From contig CAWCOL010000006.1 in the NCBI GenBank assembly GCA_963797175.1, positions 1-64,000 on the forward strand: a DNA stretch of 64,000 bases, written 5' to 3'. Below the pieces are notes generated by a model. The model made no database searches. It saw nothing but the letters and a program-made list of their open reading frames with translations, and was not told the origin of the DNA. Positions 8,396 to 15,734 of this stretch are shown piece after piece (positions within the stretch are counted from its first letter, which is position 1; each line of letters opens with the position of its first letter). The translations under genes were made by a program, and so were the position numbers. The DNA comes from DATLLN01 sp963797175. GTDB taxonomy: Bacteria; Actinomycetota; Thermoleophilia; Gaiellales; JAICJC01.

Positions 8396-8403
8396 GGCCG
8401 GCC

Positions 8404-9162
8404 GTGCCCGGCGACCGACCCCCGCATCCCCTGCTCGGCGCCGACGAGCTGCTCGCGGCCGCCGCCGGGGCCGCCACCGTGCTCGACGTCGGCTGTGGCA
8501 GCGGCCGGCTGACGGCCGAGCTCGCGCGCCGTGGCGCCGAGGTGACCGGGATCGACGTCAGCGAGTCTCGGATGGCGGCGGCGGCCGAACGGGCCGAGGC
8601 GGAGGGCCTTCACGTGCGGATCGTTGCCGCCGACATGAACCGGCCGCTGCCCTTCGCCGACGCCGCGTTCGCCGCGGCCGTCAGCCGGCTCTCGCTGATG
8701 ATCGCCCGCGACCCGGCCGCCACGCTGCGTGAGGTGGGGCGGACGGTCGCCCCCGGCGGCGCCGTCGCGACGGCGGTCTGGGCGCGGATCGAGGAGAACC
8801 CCTGGTTCGGCGAGCCGCGGTCGGCGGTCGCGGAGGTGCTCGGTGCCGAGGCGGCGCAGTTCGCGCGCGTCTTCGGCAGGCTGGGCGAGGCTGCGGAGCT
8901 GACCGCCGTGCACCGCGACGCCGGCCTCGGCGGCGCCGCGGCCGTCACTCTCCGCGACGAGGTGGCCGCCGGGTCGGCCGAGGAGCACTGGCGGGAGCTG
9001 GCGGCGACGATCGGCCACTACCGGCGGCTGGACGAGGTGCTCGACCCCGGCCAGCGGGCCGCCCTGCTGGCCGCGCTCGACCGGCGGCTCGAGCCGTACC
9101 GGCGCGACGGTGCGCTGCGCATGCCGCGCGCGATGGTGGTCGCCGCCTCGCGGGCGGCCTGA
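8404..9162 (+). CDS. Class I SAM-dependent methyltransferase
   Basis: 252 aa from GTG. The SAM-binding motif I VLDVGCGSGRL is near residues 26-35, followed by the acidic motif VTGIDVSESRM and a motif II-like LREVGRTVAPGGAVA. This is the Methyltransf_11/25 fold of small-molecule or ubiquinone-type methyltransferases. The substrate cannot be told from sequence. Start choice rests on the leaderless -10 box 8 nt upstream. It ends directly against the convergent histidine kinase gene with no gap. Confidence 0.85.
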   Translation: MPGDRPPHPLLGADELLAAAAGAATVLDVGCGSGRLTAELARRGAEVTGIDVSESRMAAAAERAEAEGLHVRIVAADMNRPLPFADAAFAAAVSRLSLMIARDPAATLREVGRTVAPGGAVATAVWARIEENPWFGEPRSAVAEVLGAEAAQFARVFGRLGEAAELTAVHRDAGLGGAAAVTLRDEVAAGSAEEHWRELAATIGHYRRLDEVLDPGQRAALLAALDRRLEPYRRDGALRMPRAMVVAASRAA

Positions 9163-10548
9163 TCAGCGCTGCGCTTCGGGCAGCGCCAGCGGCTCCGTGG
9201 CGGACGGGAGCTCGCGGACGCGGGGGATGACCAGGCGGAACGTCGATCCCTCGCCCACTGCCGACTCGACCGAGGCCGATCCGCCGTGCGCGACCGCGAT
9301 CGACTCGACGATCGAGAGCCCGAGGCCGCTGCCGCCGCTGGCCCGTGCCCGCGACGGATCGGCCCGGAAGAACCGCTCGAACACGCGCTCGGCGTCCTCG
9401 GGGGCGATTCCCGGGCCGTGGTCGGCGACCGCGACGGTCACGCCGTCCTCGCCGCCGGTCACCGTCACGTCGATCGGCGTGCCCTCCGGGCAGTGCGCGC
9501 GGGCGTTCGCAAGCAGGTTGCCGATCGCCTGGCGCAGCCGCAGCTCGTCGCCTGCCACGACCGCCGCGCCGTCGCCGTGCAGCGCGACCGGCCACGCCGG
9601 GTGCAGCAGCCGCGAGTCGTCGGCCAGCTCACGCGCGACCGCGGACAGATCGACCTGCTCGCGCTCGAGCGGCCGCCCCTGGTCGAGCCGCGCCAGCAGC
9701 AGCAGGTCGTCCACCAGCAGGCCCATCCGCGCGGCGTCGTCCTCGATCCGGCGCATCGCCATCTCCAGATCCGCCGGCCGGTCGGCCGCCCCGCGGCGGA
9801 ACAGCTCCGCATAGCCGCGCACCGACGTCAGCGGCGTCCGCAGCTCGTGCGACGCGTCGGCGATGAAGCGGCGCAGCCGCCGCTCCGACTCCTCCCGCTC
9901 GTGGAACGCGTGCTCGATCTGGGCGAGCATCTCGTTCAGGGCGTGGCCGAGGCGGCCCACCTCGGTGCGGCTATCCTCCTCGACCCGCCGGGTCAGGTCG
10001 CCGGCGGCGATCGCCCCCGCGGTCTCCTCGATCCGCCGCAGCGGCCGCAGCGCCGCGCGCACGGCGATCAGCGCCAGCACGGCGACGGCGATCAGCACCA
10101 GCAGGCCGGCCAGCACCTCCAGCCGGGCCAGCCGGCTGAGCGTGCTGTTGACGTCGCTCAGCGGGAAGGCGATCACGAGCTTCGCCTGCGAGCCGGGAGG
10201 GCCGGGGTGGGTGACCTGCACGCGGTAGCCGTCCTGCGTGCTGATGCCCGTGGGCGCGGTGTGCATGAACCCCGGCAGCGTCCGCCTGCCGACCGGCACC
10301 CGGCCGTGCAGCAGCCTGCCGTTGGGCAGGTAGAGGGCGAGGTAGGCGTCGGGCCGGATCGCGCGCTGGCTGTCGGGGCTGGGGCGGAACAGCGCCTCGA
10401 AGCCGGACTCCTGGGCGTCGCTGAGCTGCTGGTCGACCCGGTCGATCAGGGACGCCTTCAGCTCGTAGTGCGTCGCGAAGCTCGCGATCAGCAGGCCCAG
10501 CCCGACCAGCAGGACGCTGATCGCCGTCAGGCGGAAGCGCAGCGACAC
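9163..10548 (-). CDS. Sensor histidine kinase, MprB/TrcS type
   Basis: 461 aa from GTG. One membrane helix is near residues 7-27, followed by an extracytoplasmic sensor of about 115 residues. A second helix lies near 143-165, then HAMP, the phosphoacceptor box SHELRTPLTS (His near 233) and a HATPase domain with NLLANARAH, DHGPGI and GSGLGLSIV. It lies 3 bp after the response regulator gene, so the two are one operon. The pair is divergent from an HtrA-type protease, the arrangement of mycobacterial MprAB beside PepD, which senses envelope stress. Assignment as an MprB counterpart is inference. Confidence 0.93.
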   Translation of the reverse strand: MSLRFRLTAISVLLVGLGLLIASFATHYELKASLIDRVDQQLSDAQESGFEALFRPSPDSQRAIRPDAYLALYLPNGRLLHGRVPVGRRTLPGFMHTAPTGISTQDGYRVQVTHPGPPGSQAKLVIAFPLSDVNSTLSRLARLEVLAGLLVLIAVAVLALIAVRAALRPLRRIEETAGAIAAGDLTRRVEEDSRTEVGRLGHALNEMLAQIEHAFHEREESERRLRRFIADASHELRTPLTSVRGYAELFRRGAADRPADLEMAMRRIEDDAARMGLLVDDLLLLARLDQGRPLEREQVDLSAVARELADDSRLLHPAWPVALHGDGAAVVAGDELRLRQAIGNLLANARAHCPEGTPIDVTVTGGEDGVTVAVADHGPGIAPEDAERVFERFFRADPSRARASGGSGLGLSIVESIAVAHGGSASVESAVGEGSTFRLVIPRVRELPSATEPLALPEAQR

Positions 10549-10551
10549 CGG

Positions 10552-11262
10552 CTACCGCCGCTGACGGAGGGCGTAGCCGAAGCCGCGCACGGTCTGGATC
10601 AGGGGTGCGTCGCCGCCCGCGTCCACCTTCTTGCGCAGGTAGCTGATGTAGGTCTCGACGACGCTCGAGTCCCCGCCGAAGTCGTAGCGCCAGACGTGGT
10701 CGAGGATCTGCGCCTTGCTGACCACCCGGCCGGCGTTCGCCAGCAGGTAGCGGAGTAGGTTGAACTCGGTCGGCGTCAGCTCGATCAGGCGGTCGCCCCG
10801 GCGCACCTCGCGGGTGTCGTCGTCGAGCTCCAGATCCCCGAAGCTGAGCTTGCCCGGGTCGCGCTCGTCGCGGCCCCGTGTGCGCCGCAGGACGGCCTTC
10901 ACGCGCGCCACCAGCTCCTCCAGGCTGAACGGCTTGCCCATGTAGTCGTCGGCGCCCAGCGTCAACCCGTGGACGCGGTCCTCGGTCGTGTCGCGGGCCG
11001 TCAGGAACAGCACCGGCGGGCCGGGAGAGCCGTTGGCGAGGCGCCGGTAGACCTCGAACCCGTCGAGGTCGGGCAGCATCACGTCGAGCACGACGATGTC
11101 GGGGCGAAAGACGCGGGCGGCCTTGACGGCGGCGCGGCCGTCGGCGGCGGTCTCCACCTCGAAGCCCTCGTACCGCAGGACGGTGGAGACGAGCTGTGTG
11201 ATGCTGTCCTCGTCGTCCACCACCAGGACGCGGGCGCGATCGGGTGCTGTCGGCTGTGTCAT
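10552..11262 (-). CDS. OmpR/PhoB-family response regulator
   Basis: 236 aa from ATG 11262; a GTG three codons earlier (11271) is also possible and neither has a ribosome site. The receiver domain has the acidic pair VDDED, the phosphoacceptor Asp in VLDVMLPD (about residue 60), and KPFSLEEL. The C-terminal winged helix ends SSVVETYISYLRKKV and TVRGFGY, the usual DNA-recognition and wing segments. It is cotranscribed with the kinase and probably controls the divergent htrA-like gene. Confidence 0.94.
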   Translation of the reverse strand: MTQPTAPDRARVLVVDDEDSITQLVSTVLRYEGFEVETAADGRAAVKAARVFRPDIVVLDVMLPDLDGFEVYRRLANGSPGPPVLFLTARDTTEDRVHGLTLGADDYMGKPFSLEELVARVKAVLRRTRGRDERDPGKLSFGDLELDDDTREVRRGDRLIELTPTEFNLLRYLLANAGRVVSKAQILDHVWRYDFGGDSSVVETYISYLRKKVDAGGDAPLIQTVRGFGYALRQRR

Positions 11263-11295
11263 GTCCGTCACAGTACGACCCGAACCTGGGGGTTT

Positions 11296-11326
11296 CCTGT
11301 GAGCATCCTCTGATCGTACTCACAGG
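11296..11326. promoter_or_regulatory. Inverted repeat between two-component system and protease gene
   Basis: CCTGTGAG (11296-11303) and CTCACAGG (11319-11326) are perfect 8-bp arms with a 15-nt spacer, in the divergent region. It is the obvious candidate binding site for the response regulator, or a hairpin in one of the leaders. Confidence 0.5.
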
Positions 11327-11393
11327 GTTGTCCCGGCTGCCGCTCAGGCCCGCGCTCGACGATGACGGCGTACCCGAGCCCAAAGGACGCATC

Positions 11394-12485
11394 ATGAAGC
11401 CCCCTGTTCTCGCCGCCGCACTCGTCGCATCCGCCTGTCTGGGAGGCGCCACCGCCGCCCTGGCCGTGCACGAGGCGACCGCCGGCTCGTCCACCACCGT
11501 GATCACCAGCACCGAGGATGCCGCGGCCGGCTCGCAGGTGTCCTCGACCAGCACGACCACGACCAGCGCCATCGGCGCGATCTACAAGGCGGCGGCGCCC
11601 AGCGTCGTCAAGATCCTGGTCACCACTTCGGGCTCGAGCGGCAGCAGCGGCTTCGACCCGTTCGGCGGCGGGTCGGGCGGCTCGTCCCAGGCCCAGGGCA
11701 CCGGCTTCATGATCGACACGAAGGGCGACATCGTCACCAACGACCACGTCGTGGACGGCGCCACCTCGATCAAGGTCAAGATGGACGACGGCACCACCGC
11801 GAACGCGACGCTGGTCGGCGCCGACGCATCCACCGACGTTGCCGTGATCCACGTCAACGTCGACTCGAGCGAGCTCCACCCGCTCACGTTCGCCGACTCC
11901 TCGGCGGTGCAGGTGGGCGACCCGGTCGTCGCAATCGGCGATCCGTACGGGCTCGACGACACCGTCACCTCGGGCATCATCAGCGCTCTCGGCCGCACGA
12001 TCACGTCGCCCAACAACCACAGCATCAGCGGCGCCCTGCAGACCGATGCCGCGATCAACAGCGGCAACAGCGGCGGCCCGCTGCTGAACGCGAACGGCCA
12101 GGTGATCGGCATCAACAGCCAGATCGAGTCGCAGTCCGGCGGCAACATCGGGATCGGGTTCGCCGTCCCGTCGAACACCGTCCAGAGCATCGCCGGCGAG
12201 TTGATCTCCAACGGCAAGGCGGTGCATCCCTTCCTCGGCATCGAGCTGACCGACGCGTCGGGTGGCGGCGCGTCCGTACAGAGCGTGCAGTCCGGCACGC
12301 CGGCCGACCATGCCGGTCTCCAGAAGGGCGACGTCATCGTTGCCGCGGGAGGCACCGACGTCGCCACCGCGAACGACCTGATCGCCGTGATCGACACCAA
12401 GAAGCCCGGCGACTCGCTGACGCTCTCGGTCCGGCGCGGTGGCGCGACCCGCACCATCACCGTGACGCTGGGGAGCCGGTCATGA
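11394..12485 (+). CDS. HtrA/DegP-like secreted serine protease with PDZ domain
   Basis: 363 aa. Start ATG 11394 has AAAGGA 6 nt upstream. An N-terminal signal or anchor segment (about residues 4-24) is followed by a Ser/Thr-rich linker. The S1C protease domain has His118 (NDHVVDGA), Asp148 (STDVAVI) and Ser226 (GNSGGPL). A single PDZ domain follows (about 265-355). It acts outside the membrane on misfolded proteins. Divergent from the kinase/regulator pair, it resembles mycobacterial PepD. It overlaps the next gene by ATGA. Confidence 0.94.
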   Translation: MKPPVLAAALVASACLGGATAALAVHEATAGSSTTVITSTEDAAAGSQVSSTSTTTTSAIGAIYKAAAPSVVKILVTTSGSSGSSGFDPFGGGSGGSSQAQGTGFMIDTKGDIVTNDHVVDGATSIKVKMDDGTTANATLVGADASTDVAVIHVNVDSSELHPLTFADSSAVQVGDPVVAIGDPYGLDDTVTSGIISALGRTITSPNNHSISGALQTDAAINSGNSGGPLLNANGQVIGINSQIESQSGGNIGIGFAVPSNTVQSIAGELISNGKAVHPFLGIELTDASGGGASVQSVQSGTPADHAGLQKGDVIVAAGGTDVATANDLIAVIDTKKPGDSLTLSVRRGGATRTITVTLGSRS

Positions 12486-12757
12486 CCGGGGAGGCGCGGC
12501 GCGTCCTCCTCGATCGCCGCCTCCGCTCGCTGAAGCGGGGGGTGATCGGCGTGTCGGTCGCCGGCTTCGCTGCCTTCGCCGGCCTGGCGGGCGTCCGCGG
12601 CGACGGCAAGCCCGGCACCGCCTCAGCCCGTGCGTCGACCACCCGGACGCAGGCACGGACGACCGACGAGAGCTCGTACTTCGACGGCGGCGGCTTCGGC
12701 CTCTCGCAGAGCGGCAGCTCGTCGTCCGTCCCAATGGCGCAGTCAGGAGGGTCGTAG
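12482..12757 (+). CDS. Small single-pass membrane protein
   Basis: 91 aa, overlapping the protease gene by ATGA and 2 bp before the flavinyltransferase gene. A basic N-terminus (RRVLLDRRLRSLKRG) precedes one hydrophobic helix (about 21-39). The remaining 50 residues are Ser/Thr/Gly-rich and end in QSGGS. The C-terminal part is likely outside. Function unknown. Its position between a protease and ApbE suggests an envelope role; it has no ApbE target motif that I can see. Confidence 0.68.
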   Translation: MTGEARRVLLDRRLRSLKRGVIGVSVAGFAAFAGLAGVRGDGKPGTASARASTTRTQARTTDESSYFDGGGFGLSQSGSSSSVPMAQSGGS

Positions 12758-12759
12758 CG

Positions 12760-13683
12760 ATGACCATGCAGATCCCGCCCGGCCTCGTCCGCCACGCGTT
12801 CCCTGCGATGGGCACCCGCGTGATGGTGCTGCTGCCTGCGGACGACGCCCCGCTCGCCTTCGCCGTGCAGCGGCTGTTCCAGCGCTGGGAGCGGACGCTC
12901 AGCCGGTTCCTGCCCTTCAGCGAGCTGGCCCAGCTGAACGCCCGGGCGGGGACGCCGGTGCCGGTCGGCCCGCTGCTGGGCCGGGTGCTGCGCCGTGCGC
13001 TGGCCGCGGCTACCGCGACCGACGGGCTGTTCGACCCGACGGTGGGGCGGCGCCTGCGGCAGCTCGGCTACGCCGAGAGCCTCGAGCGGATCGGTGACGA
13101 GGCGCTCGCCGGCCCGATCGCGCCGACCGGCGGGTGGCGACGGGTCGCGATCGACCCGGTCTCGGGCGCGGTGACGGTGCCCGCCGGATACGCCATCGAC
13201 CTGGGCGGCATCGCCAAGGGGATGGCCGTGGACGCCGCGGTGACGGAGCTGCGCGGTGCGGGCGTCGGCTCGGCTCTGGTCTCGGCCGGGGGCGACCTGG
13301 CCGTGATCGGCCTGCCGCCGCGGATGCCCGCCTGGCTAGTGGAGGTCGACCTGGGCGAGGGTGAGCACGAGACCGTCGGCGTCACCGCGGGCGCGATGGC
13401 GACCTCAACCGTGCTCGTCCGCCGCTGGGTGCAGGACGGCGTCGAGCGCCACCACCTGATCGACCCGCGCACGGGGCTGCCCGCGGATCGGGGCGTGCGA
13501 TCGGCGACAGCCGTCGCCGGGTCGTGCGAGCAGGCGGAGGTGGCCGCCAAGACCGCGCTGATGCTCGGGCCTGAGCTGGGTGCCATCTTCCTCGACCGGC
13601 AGCGGCTCGCCGGGCTGCTGGCCTGCACCGACGGCGTCCGCCGCGTCGGCAGCTGGCCGCAGCCGCTGGCGGCCGCATCCTGA
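12760..13683 (+). CDS. apbE: FAD:protein FMN transferase (ApbE family)
   Basis: 307 aa; AGGAGG at 12746-12751 sets the start. Conserved ApbE segments are AMGTRVMV, WERTLSRF at the front, DGLFDPTVG, AIDLGGIAKGMAVD, ALVSAGGDLAVIG and HHLIDPRTGLPA. The enzyme moves FMN from FAD onto Thr/Ser of target flavoproteins of redox complexes. No signal peptide or lipobox is seen, so this one may act in the cytoplasm or depend on the preceding membrane protein. No obvious target gene lies nearby. Confidence 0.9.
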   Translation: MTMQIPPGLVRHAFPAMGTRVMVLLPADDAPLAFAVQRLFQRWERTLSRFLPFSELAQLNARAGTPVPVGPLLGRVLRRALAAATATDGLFDPTVGRRLRQLGYAESLERIGDEALAGPIAPTGGWRRVAIDPVSGAVTVPAGYAIDLGGIAKGMAVDAAVTELRGAGVGSALVSAGGDLAVIGLPPRMPAWLVEVDLGEGEHETVGVTAGAMATSTVLVRRWVQDGVERHHLIDPRTGLPADRGVRSATAVAGSCEQAEVAAKTALMLGPELGAIFLDRQRLAGLLACTDGVRRVGSWPQPLAAAS

Positions 13684-13777
13684 CGGCACGCCTTCACAGA
13701 CGATTCTGAGGTTCTCCTGGGGGCTCGCTGATCTTTGACGTGTTTGCTGGGAGTGGCACATCCTGGAGGAGGCAACG

Positions 13778-14500
13778 ATGGAAGGTGAGACGACGACCCC
13801 GCGGCGGCCATCCGGCCGCCGCCGGCGCGCGATCGTGGCGGTGGCGGGCGTCGGCCTGGCGCTCTCGGCGGGCGTCGCCTACGGCGCGACCCACAGCTCG
13901 AGCTCGCCGGGCGCGGCGGTGCTGGACGACGCGGCCAAGCGGCTCGGCGTCAGCAGCGCAACGCTGCGCTCGGCGCTGCAGCAGGCCACGATCGACCAGA
14001 TCAACAAGCAGGTGACCGCCGGCCACCTGACGCGCAGCCAGGCCGACGCGATCATCGCCCGGATCAAGCAGGGCGACGGCTTCGGCCTCGGGTTCGGCGG
14101 CCCACCTGGTGGCTTCGGCCACCACGGGTTCGGCGAGTTCGATCACCACGGCCCCCCGGGCGGCCCGTTCGGCTTCATGGACGGCGTCTCCACATATCTG
14201 GGGCTGACCGACACCCAGCTGCGCACGCAGCTGATGTCCGGCAAGAGCCTGGCCGACGTGGCCAAGGCGCAGGGCAAGTCCGTGTCCGGCCTCGAGGCGG
14301 CGATCGTCACCGCCGCGACCAAGCGGCTCGACCTGGCCGTCAAGGACGGGCACCTGACGGCGGCGCAGGAGAAGCGGTTCCTGGCCGGCATCACGCAGCA
14401 CGTGGACGACCTCGTCACCCACGGCTTCGGTCACGAGCGCCCGATGGGCGGGACCGACACCGACGCCGGCGCGCCTCCCCCTGGCGGCCCCTGGACGTAG
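13778..14500 (+). CDS. Secreted or anchored protein with SLADVA-type repeat motifs
   Basis: 240 aa with strong GGAGGAGG (13765-13772) 5 nt before ATG. A basic N-terminus and hydrophobic segment (about 18-36, ending AYGATHS) suggest export. Two copies of a helical unit (LGVSSATLRSALQQ ... and LGLTDTQLRTQLMSGKSLADVAKAQGKS) flank a Gly/His-rich linker (about 105-135) that might bind metal. The same LxxSL-A-G unit is in the protein at 25030-25554. Function unknown. Confidence 0.72.
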   Translation: MEGETTTPRRPSGRRRRAIVAVAGVGLALSAGVAYGATHSSSSPGAAVLDDAAKRLGVSSATLRSALQQATIDQINKQVTAGHLTRSQADAIIARIKQGDGFGLGFGGPPGGFGHHGFGEFDHHGPPGGPFGFMDGVSTYLGLTDTQLRTQLMSGKSLADVAKAQGKSVSGLEAAIVTAATKRLDLAVKDGHLTAAQEKRFLAGITQHVDDLVTHGFGHERPMGGTDTDAGAPPPGGPWT

Positions 14501-14571
14501 GCCGCCCATCCGTCGCGCGCCGGGCTCCTCGGCCCGGCGCGCGCGGGCTGTGGATAGGGCGGGCGGGAACG

Positions 14572-14618
14572 GTCACGCCTTCCACAACGAACCGTCACGG
14601 AACGCCGGATCGGCTGTG
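14572..14618 (+). repeat. 47-bp direct repeat, copy 1
   Basis: Begins GTCACGCCTTCCAC and ends GGATCGGCTGTG. Copy 2 at 14705-14751 has the same length and differs at only a few bases, mainly just after the first 14. Each copy is followed closely by a 12-bp repeat tract, so the pair looks like a duplicated composite unit. Confidence 0.75.
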
Positions 14619-14622
14619 TTTG

Positions 14623-14658
14623 GTGTCCGGTACCGTGCCGGACACCGTACCGGGCACC
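14623..14658. repeat. 12-bp tandem repeat, 3 units
   Basis: Units GTGTCCGGTACC, GTGCCGGACACC, GTACCGGGCACC. The arms GGTGTCCGG (14622-14630) and CCGGACACC (14638-14646) form a perfect 9-bp hairpin. It lies in the convergent gap between the secreted protein gene and the aldo/keto reductase gene, where it might act as a two-way terminator; no T-run follows. Confidence 0.75.
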
Positions 14659-14704
14659 CCTCGCGGATCCGCATGGTTGACCGGAAACCGCCCGCCGCGA
14701 GTCC

Positions 14705-14751
14705 GTCACGCCTTCCACCCTGGAACGTCACGGAACGCCGGATCGGCCGTG
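14705..14751 (+). repeat. 47-bp direct repeat, copy 2
   Basis: Second copy of the 14572-14618 element, 133 bp downstream. Both share the core CACGGAACGCCGGATCGG. Confidence 0.75.
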
Positions 14752-14756
14752 GGAGG

Positions 14757-14791
14757 GGTCTGGCACGGTGCCAGACCCCGTGCCGGGCCCC
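14757..14791. repeat. 12-bp tandem repeat with perfect palindrome
   Basis: GGTCTGGCAC and GTGCCAGACC are perfect 10-bp arms around one base (14757-14777), followed by GTGCCGGGCCCC. It ends 2 bp before the stop codon of the reverse-strand aldo/keto reductase gene. Confidence 0.72.
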
Positions 14792-14792
14792 G

Positions 14793-15734
14793 CTAGCCGG
14801 AGACGGCCACGCCGTCGAGCTCGGCGAGCTCCTCGTCGCTGAGCCGGAGGTCGGCCATCGGCAGCAGGTCGGCCAGCTGCTCGGGCGTCCTGGCGCTCGC
14901 GATCGGCGCGATCACGCCGGGCTGCGCCGCCAGCCAGGCCAGCGCGGCCGCGGCGACCGTCGTCTCGTGCGCGGCGGCGGCCGCGTCGAGCGCCTCGAGG
15001 ACGGCCAGCCCGCGCTCGTCCATCAGCGGCTCCGCGTCCTCGGCCCGCTCGCTCACCACCGTCCGCCCGGGGCGGTACTTGCCCGTCAGGAAGCCGTTGG
15101 CCAGCGCGAAGTAGGGGAGGCAGCCGATGCCCTCGCGCACGCAGAGATCCTGGAGATCGCCCTCGTACTCGTCCCGGTGCAGCAGGTTGTACTCCGGCTG
15201 AACCGCGGCGTAGCGGGCGAGCCCGCCCGCGTCGCTGGCCGCGAGCGCCGCCGCCAGCCGCTCGGCGGTGAAGTTCGAGGCGCCGATCGCGCGCACCTTG
15301 CCCTCCCGGACGAGCTCGTCCAGCGTCCCCAGCGTGTCCTCCAGCGGCGTTGCGAGGTCGTCCTCGTGCGCGTAGTAGAGGTCGATGTGGTCGCTCGCCA
15401 GCCGGCTCAGCGACTCCTCGACCGCCGCCCGCACGTTGGCCGGCGCCAGGCCGCGGCGGGCGGGCAGCTTGCCCACCTTCGTCGCCACCACCATCTGCTC
15501 GCGGTTCCCGCGGGCCGCCATCCAGCGGCCGATGATCCGCTCCGAGTCGCCGCCGCTGCTGCCGTCCACCCAGACCGTGTAGGAGTCGGCCGTGTCGATC
15601 AGGTTCCCGCCCGCCTCGGCGTAGGCGTCGAGCACGGCGAACGCCGCGTCCTCGTCCGCCGTCCAGCCGAACACGTTGCCGCCCAGGCAGAGCGGGTGCA
15701 GCTCCTGCGGGATGCCCGCGATGCGGGCGCTCAC
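14793..15734 (-). CDS. Aldo/keto reductase
   Basis: 313 aa from GTG 15734, overlapping the dehydrogenase stop (GTGA). The catalytic-region motif LIDTADSY, a Lys in VVATKVGKL, DLYYAHEDD and the NADPH-binding IASARTPEQLADL are typical of the AKR superfamily (YajO/YghZ-like branch). It reduces aldehydes or ketones with NADPH. Coupling to a semialdehyde dehydrogenase suggests the pair oxidises or reduces the same small aldehyde. The substrate is unknown. Confidence 0.88.
   Translation of the reverse strand: MSARIAGIPQELHPLCLGGNVFGWTADEDAAFAVLDAYAEAGGNLIDTADSYTVWVDGSSGGDSERIIGRWMAARGNREQMVVATKVGKLPARRGLAPANVRAAVEESLSRLASDHIDLYYAHEDDLATPLEDTLGTLDELVREGKVRAIGASNFTAERLAAALAASDAGGLARYAAVQPEYNLLHRDEYEGDLQDLCVREGIGCLPYFALANGFLTGKYRPGRTVVSERAEDAEPLMDERGLAVLEALDAAAAAHETTVAAAALAWLAAQPGVIAPIASARTPEQLADLLPMADLRLSDEELAELDGVAVSG

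Larger units (their letters stand above)
8072..8403. other. Divergent intergenic region with repeat tract
   Basis: 332 bp between two divergently read genes. It holds the 12-bp repeat tract described separately (8106-8201), the -10 boxes of both neighbours at its ends, and about 180 bp in which I see no gene or RNA. A GGATCC palindrome near 8216 recurs beside other copies of the repeat. Confidence 0.6.

Noticed and set aside
8106..8732. A reading frame running through the 12-bp repeat tract (SGTVPGTEPGTDSG-type peptide)
   Set aside because: The tract keeps frame only because its unit is 12 bp. No start site or conserved continuation is seen, and other copies do not form genes.
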